Below, piece by piece: positions 41,293 through 49,946 of a stretch of DNA of 64,000 bases (the first letter of the stretch is position 1; every line of letters starts with the position of its first letter). The stretch covers positions 186,001-250,000 of the forward strand of contig NZ_FOVH01000001.1 in assembly GCF_900115095.1 (NCBI RefSeq). The letters are read 5' to 3'. Position numbers and translations under genes: made by a program. The notes beneath the pieces are model-generated. The model was not told the DNA's origin and made no database searches. It worked only from the letters and a program-made list of their open reading frames with translations. This stretch comes from Actinomadura madurae (lineage in GTDB: Bacteria; Actinomycetota; Actinomycetes; Streptosporangiales; Streptosporangiaceae).

Positions 41293-41369
41293 TGTCTTCT
41301 GATTTGTCGCTGCGTGCCTGATCTGCCCGGTTTCCTGAATCGATCTTGCGGGGCGGGTACCATCCGGCC

Positions 41370-42296
41370 GTGGAGTTCGCCGGCGCGTTGCGGCAGGCCG
41401 TCCAGGCGAGCGGGCTGACCCTCGACCGGATCCGCCACCGGCTCGGCACGCAGGGCCTGACGGTCAGCGTCGCCACGCTCAGCTACTGGCAGCGGGGCCG
41501 CAGCCGCCCGCGGTCGCGCACCGTCGTCGTCGCCCTGGAAGAGATCCTCCAGGTGCCGCCCGGCGGCCTCACCGAGCTGCTGGACGACCCGGCGGCCGAG
41601 GCCGTCGCGGTCCGCGGGGCGCGCGCCGGGCCCGCGCCGAGCCGGGCAGCCACCGGGGAGAGGGGCCGCACGGTCCGGGACCTGTGGTCCGACCCCGAGC
41701 GCTACGCCGGCCTCGTCGGCCAGCTCGACCGGTCGGGCGACCACCGGCTCGAACGGCTCAGCATCCACGACGTCTACCGGCTGGACGAGGCCCGCCGCTG
41801 CTGGACGCTGTCGGTGCGCACCGTCCTGCGCGCCGCGGGCGACGACGTCGACCGCGTCGTCTGCGTCCACCAGACGGGAGACCGCTCCCGCGCGGAGGGC
41901 GAGCCGGACGACGGGGCGGCCCGCCTCGGAGGCCTGCGGTACTGCCGGCCCGGCCGGGTCCGCGCCGAGGGCGGGCTGGTGGCGTTCGAGCTGGTCTTCG
42001 ACCGGGTGCTGTCGGCGGGCGACACCGCGGTCGTCGAGTACGAGCTCGGGCGGGTCGCGCAGCCCCCGTGCGACAGCTACGACCGGCGGTTCTCCCATCC
42101 CGTCCACGACTACGTGGCGATCGTCCAGTTCGCCGGCGACCGGCTCCCGGCGCGCTGCTACGGCTTCACCGCCGAGACCTCCGCCGCCCCGCGGCGGCGG
42201 CTCGGCGAGCTGTGGATCGGCACGTCCGGCAGCGCCAACATCGCGGTCGGCGCCGTCCGGCGCGGCATCGTCGGGATCGAGTGGGAATGGCACTGA
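41370..42296 (+). CDS. HTH protein with unknown C-terminal domain, paralogue A
   Basis: A 308-residue protein. An HTH-like N-terminus (about 1-75) has the pattern FAGALRQAVQASGLTLDRI then VATLSYWQRGRSRP. The C-terminal 200 residues are predicted beta-rich and unknown to me: SIHDVYRLDE, FELVFDRVLSAGDTAVVEYELG, HPVHDYVAIVQF, LPARCYGF and a final GIEWEWH. TACCAT (41358-41363) lies six bases before GTG 41370, so the gene looks leaderless. The next gene is a diverged copy. The C-terminal part probably senses a ligand or partner; no known regulator family was recognised beyond the HTH. Confidence 0.72.
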   Translation: MEFAGALRQAVQASGLTLDRIRHRLGTQGLTVSVATLSYWQRGRSRPRSRTVVVALEEILQVPPGGLTELLDDPAAEAVAVRGARAGPAPSRAATGERGRTVRDLWSDPERYAGLVGQLDRSGDHRLERLSIHDVYRLDEARRCWTLSVRTVLRAAGDDVDRVVCVHQTGDRSRAEGEPDDGAARLGGLRYCRPGRVRAEGGLVAFELVFDRVLSAGDTAVVEYELGRVAQPPCDSYDRRFSHPVHDYVAIVQFAGDRLPARCYGFTAETSAAPRRRLGELWIGTSGSANIAVGAVRRGIVGIEWEWH

Positions 42297-42416
42297 TGTC
42301 GCAGCTCGCCTGTTGGCAACCGGCCCCCGGGGCCTTACAGTGAGCGCGGTAACAGCAATCGCAGGAGTCAAGGCCGTCGCGCGGGGGCCGGCCGGAGCCG
42401 ATCCGGAGGCCGGAAA

Positions 42417-43325
42417 GTGCAGAGTGTCGCAGAGGACGATCTCCTACAGGTCCTCCAGTACGGTCCGTTCAACGTCGCCCTTCACGCCGCCATCCAGGCC
42501 CGCGGGCTGAGCCTCGACTCGCTGCGGCGCCGCCTGGAGGAGCAGGGCATCGCCGTCAGCCTGTCCACGCTGAGCTACTGGCAGCGCGGCCGGACCAGGC
42601 CCGAGCGCGCCGACTCGCTGCGCGCCGTCCGCGGTCTGGAGACCATCCTCGAACTGCCGCGCCATTCGCTGCTGACGCTGCTGCGGCCGGTGGCCGAACG
42701 CCCCGCGGGCACGTGGCGGCCGGTCGAGGAGCTGTGCCCGGAGCCGGGCGTGCGCGACCTGCTCGACGAGATCGGCGACCGCGGCGAACGGCAGCTCACC
42801 GGGCTCAGCATGCACGACCAGTACATCCTCGGCCGCCGCCGCGAGCTGCGCGAGGTGCGGGTCCGCGCGGTGTTCCAGGCCCAGCAGCGCGGCGCCGACC
42901 GCTGGACCGCCGTCTACCACCATCCGCAGGGCGTCCTGCCGTCGTCGCGCACCGTGCGCGGCTGCCGGTTCGGCCGGGTCCGGATGGACGAGTCCAGCGG
43001 CCTGATCGCCGCCGAGCTGCTCTTCGACCGGGCGCTCGGCCGCGGCGAGACCTACCTGGTGGAGTTCGGCTTCGGGTTCGACGGGACGGGCCCGCCGGTG
43101 ACCGAGGAGGGGCGCGGTTTCCGCGCCCCCCAGCACGAGTACCTCATCGAGGTCCGGTTCCATCCGGCGGCGCTGCCCGCCCGCTGCTACCGGACGTGGC
43201 GGCCCGACGGCCACACCGCGCTCAAGGACACCGCCGACCTGCGCCTGTCGAGCTACCACAGCGTCCACTTCATCGAGTTCGGCATGGCCGCCGGGTACCA
43301 CGGCATCCGCTGGGAGTGGACGTGA
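42417..43325 (+). CDS. HTH protein with unknown C-terminal domain, paralogue B
   Basis: A 302-residue paralogue of the preceding gene. Conserved blocks are FNVALHAAIQARGLSLDSLRRRL, STLSYWQRGRTRP, GLSMHDQYIL, AELLFDRALGRGETYLVEFG, QHEYLIEVRF, LPARCYR and the final GIRWEWT. GTG 42417 has GGAGG seven bases upstream, so unlike its copy it is translated from a leader. The shared C-terminal blocks without any known catalytic motif suggest a conserved uncharacterised domain. Ancient divergence is likely, since the two share ordered motifs but few long identical runs. Confidence 0.72.
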   Translation: MQSVAEDDLLQVLQYGPFNVALHAAIQARGLSLDSLRRRLEEQGIAVSLSTLSYWQRGRTRPERADSLRAVRGLETILELPRHSLLTLLRPVAERPAGTWRPVEELCPEPGVRDLLDEIGDRGERQLTGLSMHDQYILGRRRELREVRVRAVFQAQQRGADRWTAVYHHPQGVLPSSRTVRGCRFGRVRMDESSGLIAAELLFDRALGRGETYLVEFGFGFDGTGPPVTEEGRGFRAPQHEYLIEVRFHPAALPARCYRTWRPDGHTALKDTADLRLSSYHSVHFIEFGMAAGYHGIRWEWT

Positions 43326-43343
43326 CCGGACCCCGGCCGGCGG

Positions 43344-43763
43344 CTACCTGACGAGCAGGTCGAGGAGCCGGTCGAGCTCGGCGGCCGGATCCTCGGTGAG
43401 GCCGGCGTGCACCGGCCCCGGCTGGACGATCGTGCTGCGCGGCGCGGTGAGCCAGCGGAACCTCGCGCCCGGCGCCTCCGCCGCCGCCTGGCCGGCGCGC
43501 TCGCCGCCGCGGCAGAGCGCGTCCACGCCCCGGAGCGCGGCGCGGACGCCGTCGAGGTTCAGCGCCGGGTCCAGGACGAGCAGGCGCTTCTCGTCCAGGT
43601 GCGTGCGGCACCCCAGGTAGTCGAGGGCACGGCAGTACACCACCACGCCCACGTTCATGGCCTCGCCCCGCTCGACGCGCGGGACGACGCGCAGCGCGGC
43701 GTACTCGAACACCGTCGGCTCGGTGGCCGTCCTGATGTTGGTCCTCACCCGGTCGCCGCTCAT
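43344..43763 (-). CDS. DUF3037 protein, partner of the HipA-like kinase
   Basis: A 139-residue protein with the DUF3037 pattern EYAALRVVPRVERGEAMNVGVVVYCRALDYLGCR and a C-terminal TAPRSTIVQPGPVHAG...LDRLLDLLV. DUF3037 genes are often found beside HipA-like kinase genes, as here: the ATG overlaps the kinase stop (ATGA). Function unknown; a substrate or inhibitor of the kinase are both possible. Confidence 0.82.
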   Translation of the reverse strand: MSGDRVRTNIRTATEPTVFEYAALRVVPRVERGEAMNVGVVVYCRALDYLGCRTHLDEKRLLVLDPALNLDGVRAALRGVDALCRGGERAGQAAAEAPGARFRWLTAPRSTIVQPGPVHAGLTEDPAAELDRLLDLLVR

Positions 43764-44587
43764 GGGGCACCGCCAAGCCAGTCGGGGCGGTTCCGGCCGC
43801 GCCGCGCGGAGGTGTCCGGGCGGCGGCCGCCGACGTCCAGGTCGGGCAGCCAGTCGCGCGGCTTGCCGGCGCGCGGGAGCAGGATGTCGAGGTAGGCGTC
43901 GCGGAGCGAGCGCGGGCTCTCGAAGCCGGGCTCGCCCTCCAGCCAGCGGTCGGGCACCAGCTCGATCACCTCGCGCAGCAGCCCTTCGGTGATCTTCGGG
44001 GCGAGCTCGGCCTCGGCGTCCCGCAGCGCGGTCGCGTACGGGGTCAGGACGTGGTCGTCGACGTCGTACGGGCCGGAGAACAGCCGCGCCGCGTTCGTCC
44101 ACGCGTGGTGGAAGATGAGGCTCGCGCCGTGGTCGATGAGCCACACGTCGCCGTGCCAGACGAGCATGTTGGGGTTGCGCCAGCTCCGGTCCACGTTGCC
44201 GATGAACGCGTCGAACCACAGCACCCGCGAGGCGAAGCCGGGGTCGGGCGTCCAGCCGAGCGGGTCGAAGCCGAGCGACCCCGGCAGGAAGTCGACGCCG
44301 AGGTTCCAGCCGGGGCTGGCCTTGAGCAGGTCCTGCACGTCGGGGTCGGGCTCGTGCCGCCCGATCGCCGGGTCGAGGTCGATGAGCACCTGGTCGGGCA
44401 CCCGCAGGCCGAGCCCGCGCGCCAGCTCACCGGCGATCACCTCGGCGATCAGCGCCTTGCGCCCCTGCCCGGCCCCGTGGAACTTCATCACGTAGGTGCC
44501 GAGATCGTCGGCCTCGACGACGCCCGGCAGCGAACCGCCCTCGCGCAGCGGCGTCACGTATCGGATGGCGGTCACATGTGGCAACAC
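43760..44587 (-). CDS. HipA-like kinase domain protein
   Basis: A 275-residue protein with the shortened HipA-type kinase fold (HipA_2). Visible features: a nucleotide-binding strand YVMKFHGAGQGRKALIAEVIAGELARGLGL with the lysine, VLWFDAFIGNVDRSWRNPNMLVW as the catalytic segment (D and N), and LIDHGASLIF as the metal-binding D. It lacks the N-terminal HipA subdomain and no HipB-like antitoxin is adjacent, so it is not a classical hipBA module. GTG 44587 follows TAGCGT by six bases on the minus strand and is probably leaderless. Confidence 0.8.
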   Translation of the reverse strand: MLPHVTAIRYVTPLREGGSLPGVVEADDLGTYVMKFHGAGQGRKALIAEVIAGELARGLGLRVPDQVLIDLDPAIGRHEPDPDVQDLLKASPGWNLGVDFLPGSLGFDPLGWTPDPGFASRVLWFDAFIGNVDRSWRNPNMLVWHGDVWLIDHGASLIFHHAWTNAARLFSGPYDVDDHVLTPYATALRDAEAELAPKITEGLLREVIELVPDRWLEGEPGFESPRSLRDAYLDILLPRAGKPRDWLPDLDVGGRRPDTSARRGRNRPDWLGGAP

Positions 44588-44593
44588 GGCGCA

Positions 44594-44625
44594 ACGCTAC
44601 CGGGTGGGCCTCCGGCCGGGATAAT
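44594..44625. promoter_or_regulatory. Divergent leaderless promoters
   Basis: In only 45 bp between the HipA-like gene and the cyclase gene, TAGCGT (minus, 44599-44594) lies six bases before GTG 44587, and GATAAT (plus, 44620-44625) lies seven bases before ATG 44633. Neither gene has a ribosome-binding site, so both appear to start at or near the first transcribed base. Confidence 0.65.
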
Positions 44626-44632
44626 CGGTTTC

Positions 44633-45316
44633 ATGGGCGTTGAGCTGGTCGACCTGTCGGTCCCGGTCGTGTCGGGCATGCCGGTCTATCCGGGCGACCC
44701 GGAGGTGGAGGCCGTGCCCGCGCTCACCGTCGCCGGCTCGGGGGTGAACGTCCTGCGCCTGCACATGGGCTCGCAGACCGGCACCCACGTGGACGCTCCG
44801 TTCCACATCGACGACGCCCTGCCGAAGCTGGACGAGGTGCCGCTGGAGCGCTTCACCGGCCCGGCGGTGGTGATGGACGTCCGGGGGCTGCCGCCCCGCA
44901 CGCCGATACCGCCGGACGCCGTCCCGCCCGGCCTCGCGCCCGGTGACGTCCTGCTCATCGCGACCGGCTGGCCGGAGCGCTGGGGGACCGACGGCTATCT
45001 GGCCCATCCCTACCCCGCGCCGGAGACCGCGGAGGCGATCGCCGCCGCCGGGGTCCGGACGGTCGGCATCGACGCCCTCAGCGTCGACCGCACCCCGCCG
45101 CCCGGCTCCGATGACTTCTCCCTGGCGGCCCACCGGGTCCTGTGCGGGGCCGGCGCCGTGATCGCGGAGAACCTCACCGGCCTGGACCGGCTCGTCGACG
45201 CCCAGGCCGCGGGCCGCGCGATCGACGTCTCCCTCTTCCCCCTCGCGCTGGCGGGAGCCGACGGCGCCCCCGTCCGGGCCGTGGCCCGCGTCGGCGAGCG
45301 CGCCGCGCCCGGCTGA
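44633..45316 (+). CDS. Cyclase-family metal-dependent hydrolase
   Basis: A 227-residue protein of the cyclase/kynurenine formamidase family. The metal-binding block is MGSQTGTHVDAPFH near residue 45, followed by DVLLIATGW and the later SVDRTPPPGSDDFSLAAHRVLCGAG segment. Known members hydrolyse formylkynurenine, isatin or similar amides, and others are involved in antibiotic cyclisation; nothing nearby points to one of these. ATG 44633 seems leaderless. Confidence 0.85.
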   Translation: MGVELVDLSVPVVSGMPVYPGDPEVEAVPALTVAGSGVNVLRLHMGSQTGTHVDAPFHIDDALPKLDEVPLERFTGPAVVMDVRGLPPRTPIPPDAVPPGLAPGDVLLIATGWPERWGTDGYLAHPYPAPETAEAIAAAGVRTVGIDALSVDRTPPPGSDDFSLAAHRVLCGAGAVIAENLTGLDRLVDAQAAGRAIDVSLFPLALAGADGAPVRAVARVGERAAPG

Positions 45317-45360
45317 GCCGGACCCCATACTGGGAGCCGGGCGACGGAGGGCGGGAACGC

Positions 45361-46110
45361 GTGCGGGTGGAATGGGCGACGGACCAGGGGAGCCCCGAGC
45401 GGCTCAACGAGGACTTCGTGGCCGCGGCGGCGGGTGCGGTCGTGGTCCTCGACGGGTGCGGGCTGCCGCTCGGCACCGACCTCGGGTGCGTGCACGGGAC
45501 CGCCTGGTACGCGCGGTCGCTCGGCACCCGGCTGCTCGCGCGGATGCTGGACGGCGCCGGACCGCCGGCCGGCTCGCCGGTGGGCCCGCCCGAGGGCGCG
45601 CACCGTCCCGGCACGCGCCCGCTGGTGGCGCGGCTCGCCGGCGCGATCGCGGACGTGGCCGCCGCCCACCGGCTGAGCTGCGATCTGCGCGTCCCCACGA
45701 CACCGGCGGCGACCGTGCTGGCGCTGCGGCTGCGCGGCGAGCTGGTCGACTACCTGGTGCTGGCCGACTCGACCGTCCTGCTGGAGGGCGGGGACGGGGT
45801 GCGGGAGATCACCGGCGGCACCTCCTACGCCGCGGCCGATCCCGCCGTCGCCGGCGCCGCGGTCACCGGCACCGTCCCGGCGGCCGAGCTGCGCCGCGCG
45901 GTCCTGCTGACCGACGGCGCGACCCGGCTCGCCGACATGTTCGGCGCCACCGACTGGGCCGGCCTGGCCGCGCTGGCGGCGGACCCGGGGCCCGCCGCCC
46001 TGATCGGGCGGACGCGGGAGATCGAGCGGACCGACCCGCGGGCCGCCCGCTGGCCGCGGAACAAGGTCCACGACGACGCGACGGTGGCCGTGTGCGAGTT
46101 CGGCCGCTGA
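45361..46110 (+). CDS. Compact PP2C-type protein phosphatase
   Basis: A 249-residue protein with the metal-binding aspartates of PP2C phosphatases in order: RLNEDFVAAA, VVVLDGCG, LLTDGATRL and DDATVAV. The spacing is compact and the central region is short and alanine-rich, so it is a divergent but probably active member. GTG 45361 has GGAGGGCGGG upstream. No kinase is directly adjacent, but a membrane Ser/Thr kinase is encoded 1.6 kb downstream. Confidence 0.72.
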   Translation: MRVEWATDQGSPERLNEDFVAAAAGAVVVLDGCGLPLGTDLGCVHGTAWYARSLGTRLLARMLDGAGPPAGSPVGPPEGAHRPGTRPLVARLAGAIADVAAAHRLSCDLRVPTTPAATVLALRLRGELVDYLVLADSTVLLEGGDGVREITGGTSYAAADPAVAGAAVTGTVPAAELRRAVLLTDGATRLADMFGATDWAGLAALAADPGPAALIGRTREIERTDPRAARWPRNKVHDDATVAVCEFGR

Positions 46111-46178
46111 GCGGGACCGCCGCGAGCGCCCGCCGGGCGGCGCCGTAGGGTGCCCGCGACCCCTGGGAGAGGAGCGGC

Positions 46179-47003
46179 ATGCGGCTCGGGATCACGATGT
46201 TCGCGACCGACCGGACCATGGCTCCGCACGAGCTGGCGGTGGAGGCGGAGCGCCGCGGGTTCGCCTCGCTCTACGTCCCCGAGCACACCCACATCCCGGT
46301 GGCCCGTGAGACCGCGCCGCCGACGGGCGCCGAGAGCCTGCCCGAGGAGTACGCCCGCACGCTCGACCCGCTGGTCTCGCTCGCCGCCGCGGCCGTCACG
46401 ACCGAGCGGATCACGCTGGGCACCGGCATCCTGCTGCCCGCGCAGCGCGACCCGATCGTCACGGCCAAGGCCGTCGCCACCCTCGACCGGCTCGCGCCCG
46501 GACGGGTCGCGCTCGGCGTCGGCTACGGATGGAACGCCGAGGAGGGCGCCGGCCACGGCGTCCGCTGGAAGCGGCGGCGGGCCATGGCGCGCGAGCACGT
46601 CCTCGCCATGCGGGCCCTGTGGACGGACGACGAGGCGTCCTTCGCGGGCGAGTTCGTGCGCTTCGACGCGAGCTGGTCGTGGCCCAAGCCGTCCCGCCGG
46701 ATCCCCGTGCTCCTCGGCGGCGCGGCCGGGCCCACGCTGTTCGCCCACCTCGCCGAGTACGGGGACGGATGGCTGCCGATCGGCGGCGCCGGCATCCGCG
46801 AGGCGCTGCCCGCCCTGCGCCGCGCCTGCGCGGAGGCGGGGCGGGACCCCGTGCCGGTGATCCCGTTCGGGACGCTGCCGACCCCGGAGAAGCTCGCCTA
46901 CTACGCCTCGCTCGGGATCGAGGAGGTCGTGCTGCGGGTCCCCGGCGGCGGCCGCGACACCGTCCTGCCGGTCCTGGACGGGTACGCGCGCTCGTATCTG
47001 TGA
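46179..47003 (+). CDS. LLM-class F420-dependent oxidoreductase
   Basis: A 274-residue luciferase-like monooxygenase-fold protein: FASLYVPEHTHIPV, ITLGTGILLPAQRDPIVTAKAVATLDRL, LGVGYGWNAEE and IPVLLGGAAGP. This is the pattern of actinobacterial F420-dependent enzymes. ATG 46179 has GAGAGGAG upstream. The substrate is unknown. Transcription appears monocistronic. Confidence 0.87.
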   Translation: MRLGITMFATDRTMAPHELAVEAERRGFASLYVPEHTHIPVARETAPPTGAESLPEEYARTLDPLVSLAAAAVTTERITLGTGILLPAQRDPIVTAKAVATLDRLAPGRVALGVGYGWNAEEGAGHGVRWKRRRAMAREHVLAMRALWTDDEASFAGEFVRFDASWSWPKPSRRIPVLLGGAAGPTLFAHLAEYGDGWLPIGGAGIREALPALRRACAEAGRDPVPVIPFGTLPTPEKLAYYASLGIEEVVLRVPGGGRDTVLPVLDGYARSYL

Positions 47004-47031
47004 GCCCCGGCCCAGGGAGCCCGCGGAGGAG

Positions 47032-47601
47032 CTAGCGGATCATGCGGTAGCAGATGAAGGTCGGGAACCGGTAGTACTGCCCCTTGCCGGCCTTCACCGC
47101 GCCCAGGATGAGGAGCCACCACCCGCCGATCAGGAACTCCAGGTACGGGAGTGCGAGCAGGGCGAGGAACGCGGGCGCGTCCAGCAGGATGGCCGGCGGC
47201 ACGCAGACGGCCGCCACGGCCAGCAGATGGATCAGCATGGTGAGCTGGTAGTTCATCGACTGCGCGGCGTGGAACCGGGTGTAGGGCGACAGGTTCTTCT
47301 TCCACAGGTAGATGACCAGCGCCGGCAGGAACCCGATCAGGACGTTGCCGACGTAGGCGAAGACCGCCCAGGTCGTCTCCTCGCCGTGGGCGGACCCGGG
47401 CGGGCCGTACCCGTAGCGCGGGTCGTAGCCGCCGGGCGGCATTCCGGGCGGCGGGCCCGGAGGCTGTCCGGGTGGCGGGCCGGGGGGCTGTCCGGGTGGC
47501 GGGCCGGGCGGCTGCCCGGGAGGAGGGCCAGGTGGCCCGCCGTAGGCACCGGGGTAGGGCGGCGGTTGCTCGGGGGGTGGTGGCGGGGGCTGGTCCGTCA
47601 C
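47032..47601 (-). CDS. DUF4870 membrane protein with proline-rich N-terminus
   Basis: A 189-residue protein. The first 75 residues are a low-complexity proline/glycine tract, including several PPGPPPGQ-type repeats (about 47440-47530). The rest is a DUF4870 domain: EETTWAVFAYVGNVLIGFLPALVIYLWKK, the SPYTRFHAAQSMNYQL motif and three more hydrophobic segments. GTG 47601 has AAGGAAC upstream. Cytosolic proline tracts such as this often mediate protein binding or clustering. Function of the domain is unknown. Confidence 0.87.
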   Translation of the reverse strand: MTDQPPPPPPEQPPPYPGAYGGPPGPPPGQPPGPPPGQPPGPPPGQPPGPPPGMPPGGYDPRYGYGPPGSAHGEETTWAVFAYVGNVLIGFLPALVIYLWKKNLSPYTRFHAAQSMNYQLTMLIHLLAVAAVCVPPAILLDAPAFLALLALPYLEFLIGGWWLLILGAVKAGKGQYYRFPTFICYRMIR

Positions 47602-47705
47602 TGGTGTTCCTTTAGGTCCTCTGCGCATGGCTCGGTGGGAGATACTTCAGGAATCTATAGGAACCGGGCTCGCCGACGCGGGTCTCACCAGAACGGGAGG
47701 CACAC

Positions 47706-49226
47706 ATGTCGGCGGCGGGCACCCTGCGTCCCGGCGACCCCGAGCGGCTCGGTCCGTACCGGCTGCTCGGCCGGCTCGGCGAGGGCGGCCAGGGCGTGGT
47801 CTTCCTCGGCGAGGACGAGCGCGGCACGCACGGGCGGGTCGCGGTCAAGCTGCTGAACGGCGGCTTCGGCCCCGAGACCGAGGCGCGGTCGCGGTTCCTG
47901 CGCGAGCTGGAGACGGCCAAGCGCGTCGCGGAATTCTGCACGGCCGCGATCCTGGACGCCGACGTGGCGGGCGACCGCCCCTACATCGTGAGCGAGCTCG
48001 TCGACGGGCCGTCGCTGCACCGGGTCGTGACGGCCGAGGGGCCGCGGGCGCGCGGGGCGCTGGAGCGGCTCGCGGTCGGCACCGCTACGGCGCTCGTGGC
48101 GATCCACCGGGCGGGCGTCGTGCACCGCGACTTCAAGCCGCACAACGTGCTGCTCGGGCCGGACGGGCCGCGCGTCATCGACTTCGGCATCGCCCGCGCC
48201 CTGGACACCGGGACGATCACCTCCGGCGGGGCGATCGGCACGCCGGCCTACATGGCGCCCGAGCAGCTGGAGGGGCTGCGCGCCGGGCCCGCCGCCGACG
48301 TGTTCGCGTGGGCGGGCACGATGGTGTTCGCGTCGTCCGGGCGGCTCCCGTTCGCCGCCGACACGATGACGGCGATGGTCGGCCGGGTCATGCACGGCGA
48401 GCCGGACCTCGGCGAGCTGACCGGGCCCCTGCGGGACGTGGCCGCCCGCTGCCTGGCCAAGGACCCGGCGGCGCGCCCGACCGCGTCGGAGGTGCTGCGC
48501 GCCCTGCTCGGCGACGCGGACCAGGCGCCTGCCCCGCCCGCCTCCGCAGGGACGCGGACCATGCAGGCCCCGCCCGCCCCGCCCGCCCCGCCCACGCCGC
48601 CCACGCCGTACGCGCATCCCGCGCCGCCGGGCCCGCCCGCGCCCCGGGACCGGCGGCCGGTCACGGGCGTGGTCGCGGTGTCGGCGGCCGTGGTCGCGGT
48701 GGCGGCCGCCGTCGTGGTGATGGTGCTCGCGCTGTCCAGCGGGGACGGCGGCGGCGAGAACCGGGAAGGGCCGGGCGCGAGCGGACGCCCGCTGGCCGCC
48801 ACGTCCGGCACGGCGGGCGCGACGCGACCGGAGAGCCCGCCGTCCGAGACGCCTTCGTCTCCGTCGCCGGGCACCTCCGGGCCGGAGAACGGCATCCCGC
48901 AGCGGTACGCGGGGACGTGGACGGGCCGGCTGACGCAGAACGACGGGAAGGTCTTCTCCGCGAGGCTCGTGCTCCCCGCGGGCGGCGCCGCGGGGAGCAT
49001 CGCCTATCCGGAGCAGAACTGCTCGGGGTCCGAGATCTACCTGGGCGAGTCGGGAGGCACGCTGAGGTTCCGCGAGCGGATCACCTTCGGCACGGAACGA
49101 TGCGTGGACACCGGGACGCTCACGCTCACCCCGGAGGCCGGAGGGGACCGGCTGATGTTCCGCTACGTCGGCCGGTCGTCGAACGGCCGTGAATGGACCG
49201 TCGTGGGTCCGCTGTCGCGCTCCTGA
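47706..49226 (+). CDS. Membrane serine/threonine protein kinase
   Basis: A 506-residue Hanks-type kinase. Glycine loop LGEGGQGVVFLG, lysine in VAVKLL, catalytic loop HRDFKPHNVLL, DFG in IDFGIA and the APE motif MAPEQL. The kinase domain (about 15-265) is followed by a proline-rich juxtamembrane stretch, one membrane helix (about 319-345), a threonine/serine-rich linker and an extracellular C-terminal domain (NGIPQRYAGTWTGRLTQNDG...). The external domain is not PASTA; it resembles small beta-barrel domains found in other actinomycete kinases. ATG 47706 has GGGAGG upstream. Confidence 0.9.
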   Translation: MSAAGTLRPGDPERLGPYRLLGRLGEGGQGVVFLGEDERGTHGRVAVKLLNGGFGPETEARSRFLRELETAKRVAEFCTAAILDADVAGDRPYIVSELVDGPSLHRVVTAEGPRARGALERLAVGTATALVAIHRAGVVHRDFKPHNVLLGPDGPRVIDFGIARALDTGTITSGGAIGTPAYMAPEQLEGLRAGPAADVFAWAGTMVFASSGRLPFAADTMTAMVGRVMHGEPDLGELTGPLRDVAARCLAKDPAARPTASEVLRALLGDADQAPAPPASAGTRTMQAPPAPPAPPTPPTPYAHPAPPGPPAPRDRRPVTGVVAVSAAVVAVAAAVVVMVLALSSGDGGGENREGPGASGRPLAATSGTAGATRPESPPSETPSSPSPGTSGPENGIPQRYAGTWTGRLTQNDGKVFSARLVLPAGGAAGSIAYPEQNCSGSEIYLGESGGTLRFRERITFGTERCVDTGTLTLTPEAGGDRLMFRYVGRSSNGREWTVVGPLSRS

Positions 49227-49349
49227 GAAGGCGCAGGGCCGGAATGCTCACTGAGCGGGACCCGGCGGCCGATCCGGTCGCCCGCACGTTCTAGAATCGG
49301 GTTCGGTCCATGGGCGATGTCCGGGGGCGTCCCCCGCGAGGAGGCTGGA

Positions 49350-49946
49350 GTGAGCGCGATCCCGATGGAGCGGCCCGAGCTGGAGGACGACGAGGCCGCG
49401 GCGCTGGCGGAACTCGCCGCCCGCGTACGCGAGCTGGCCGAGGCCGCCGTCCTCACCCGCGCGGGCGCCGCGGAGGCCACCGCGATCGCGGGCGAGGTCG
49501 CGGCGCTGACCGCGCGCCTCACCGCGGAGCGCCGGGACGCGCCGCCGTTCGTCACGCCCGGAGAGCGGACGATGGACCACCAGATCGCCAACCCCGTAAC
49601 GGGGACGGCCAACCCCATCGCCCCGCCGGTGGTGCTCACGGTCGGCGCCCTGTACGAGGGGCCGCCGTCCTACGTGCACGGCGGCGTGTCGGCGATGGTG
49701 CTCGACCAGGCCCTCGGGATGGCGGCGGCCGCCTCCGGCACGCCCGGCATGACCGCGACCCTGGAGACGCGCTACCGGCGCCCGACCCCGCTCGGCGTCC
49801 CGCTCCAGGTGGAGGCGAAGGCGAGCCGGGTCGAGGGCCGCAAGGTCTACGCGTCCGGGGCGATCAGCGCCCCGGACGGCCGCGTCACGGTCGAGGCGAC
49901 CGCGATGTTCATCATGCCGCAGCGGTTCGTCACGTCGCCGTACTGA
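49350..49946 (+). CDS. PaaI-type hotdog thioesterase with N-terminal helical extension
   Basis: A 198-residue protein. The C-terminal hotdog fold shows GPPSYVHGGVSAMVLDQALGMAAAASG, then the TATLETRYRRPTPLGVPLQVE strand and KVYASGAISAPDGRVTVEATAMF. An acidic, alanine-rich helical extension of about 75 residues precedes it. The substrate is probably an acyl-CoA. GTG 49350 has GAGGAGG upstream. The last 17 bp overlap the 3-prime end of the convergent transporter gene. Confidence 0.86.
   Translation: MSAIPMERPELEDDEAAALAELAARVRELAEAAVLTRAGAAEATAIAGEVAALTARLTAERRDAPPFVTPGERTMDHQIANPVTGTANPIAPPVVLTVGALYEGPPSYVHGGVSAMVLDQALGMAAAASGTPGMTATLETRYRRPTPLGVPLQVEAKASRVEGRKVYASGAISAPDGRVTVEATAMFIMPQRFVTSPY

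Noticed and set aside
43760..44587. Classical hipBA toxin-antitoxin pair
   Set aside because: No HTH antitoxin is adjacent; the partner is DUF3037 and the kinase lacks the N-terminal HipA subdomain.
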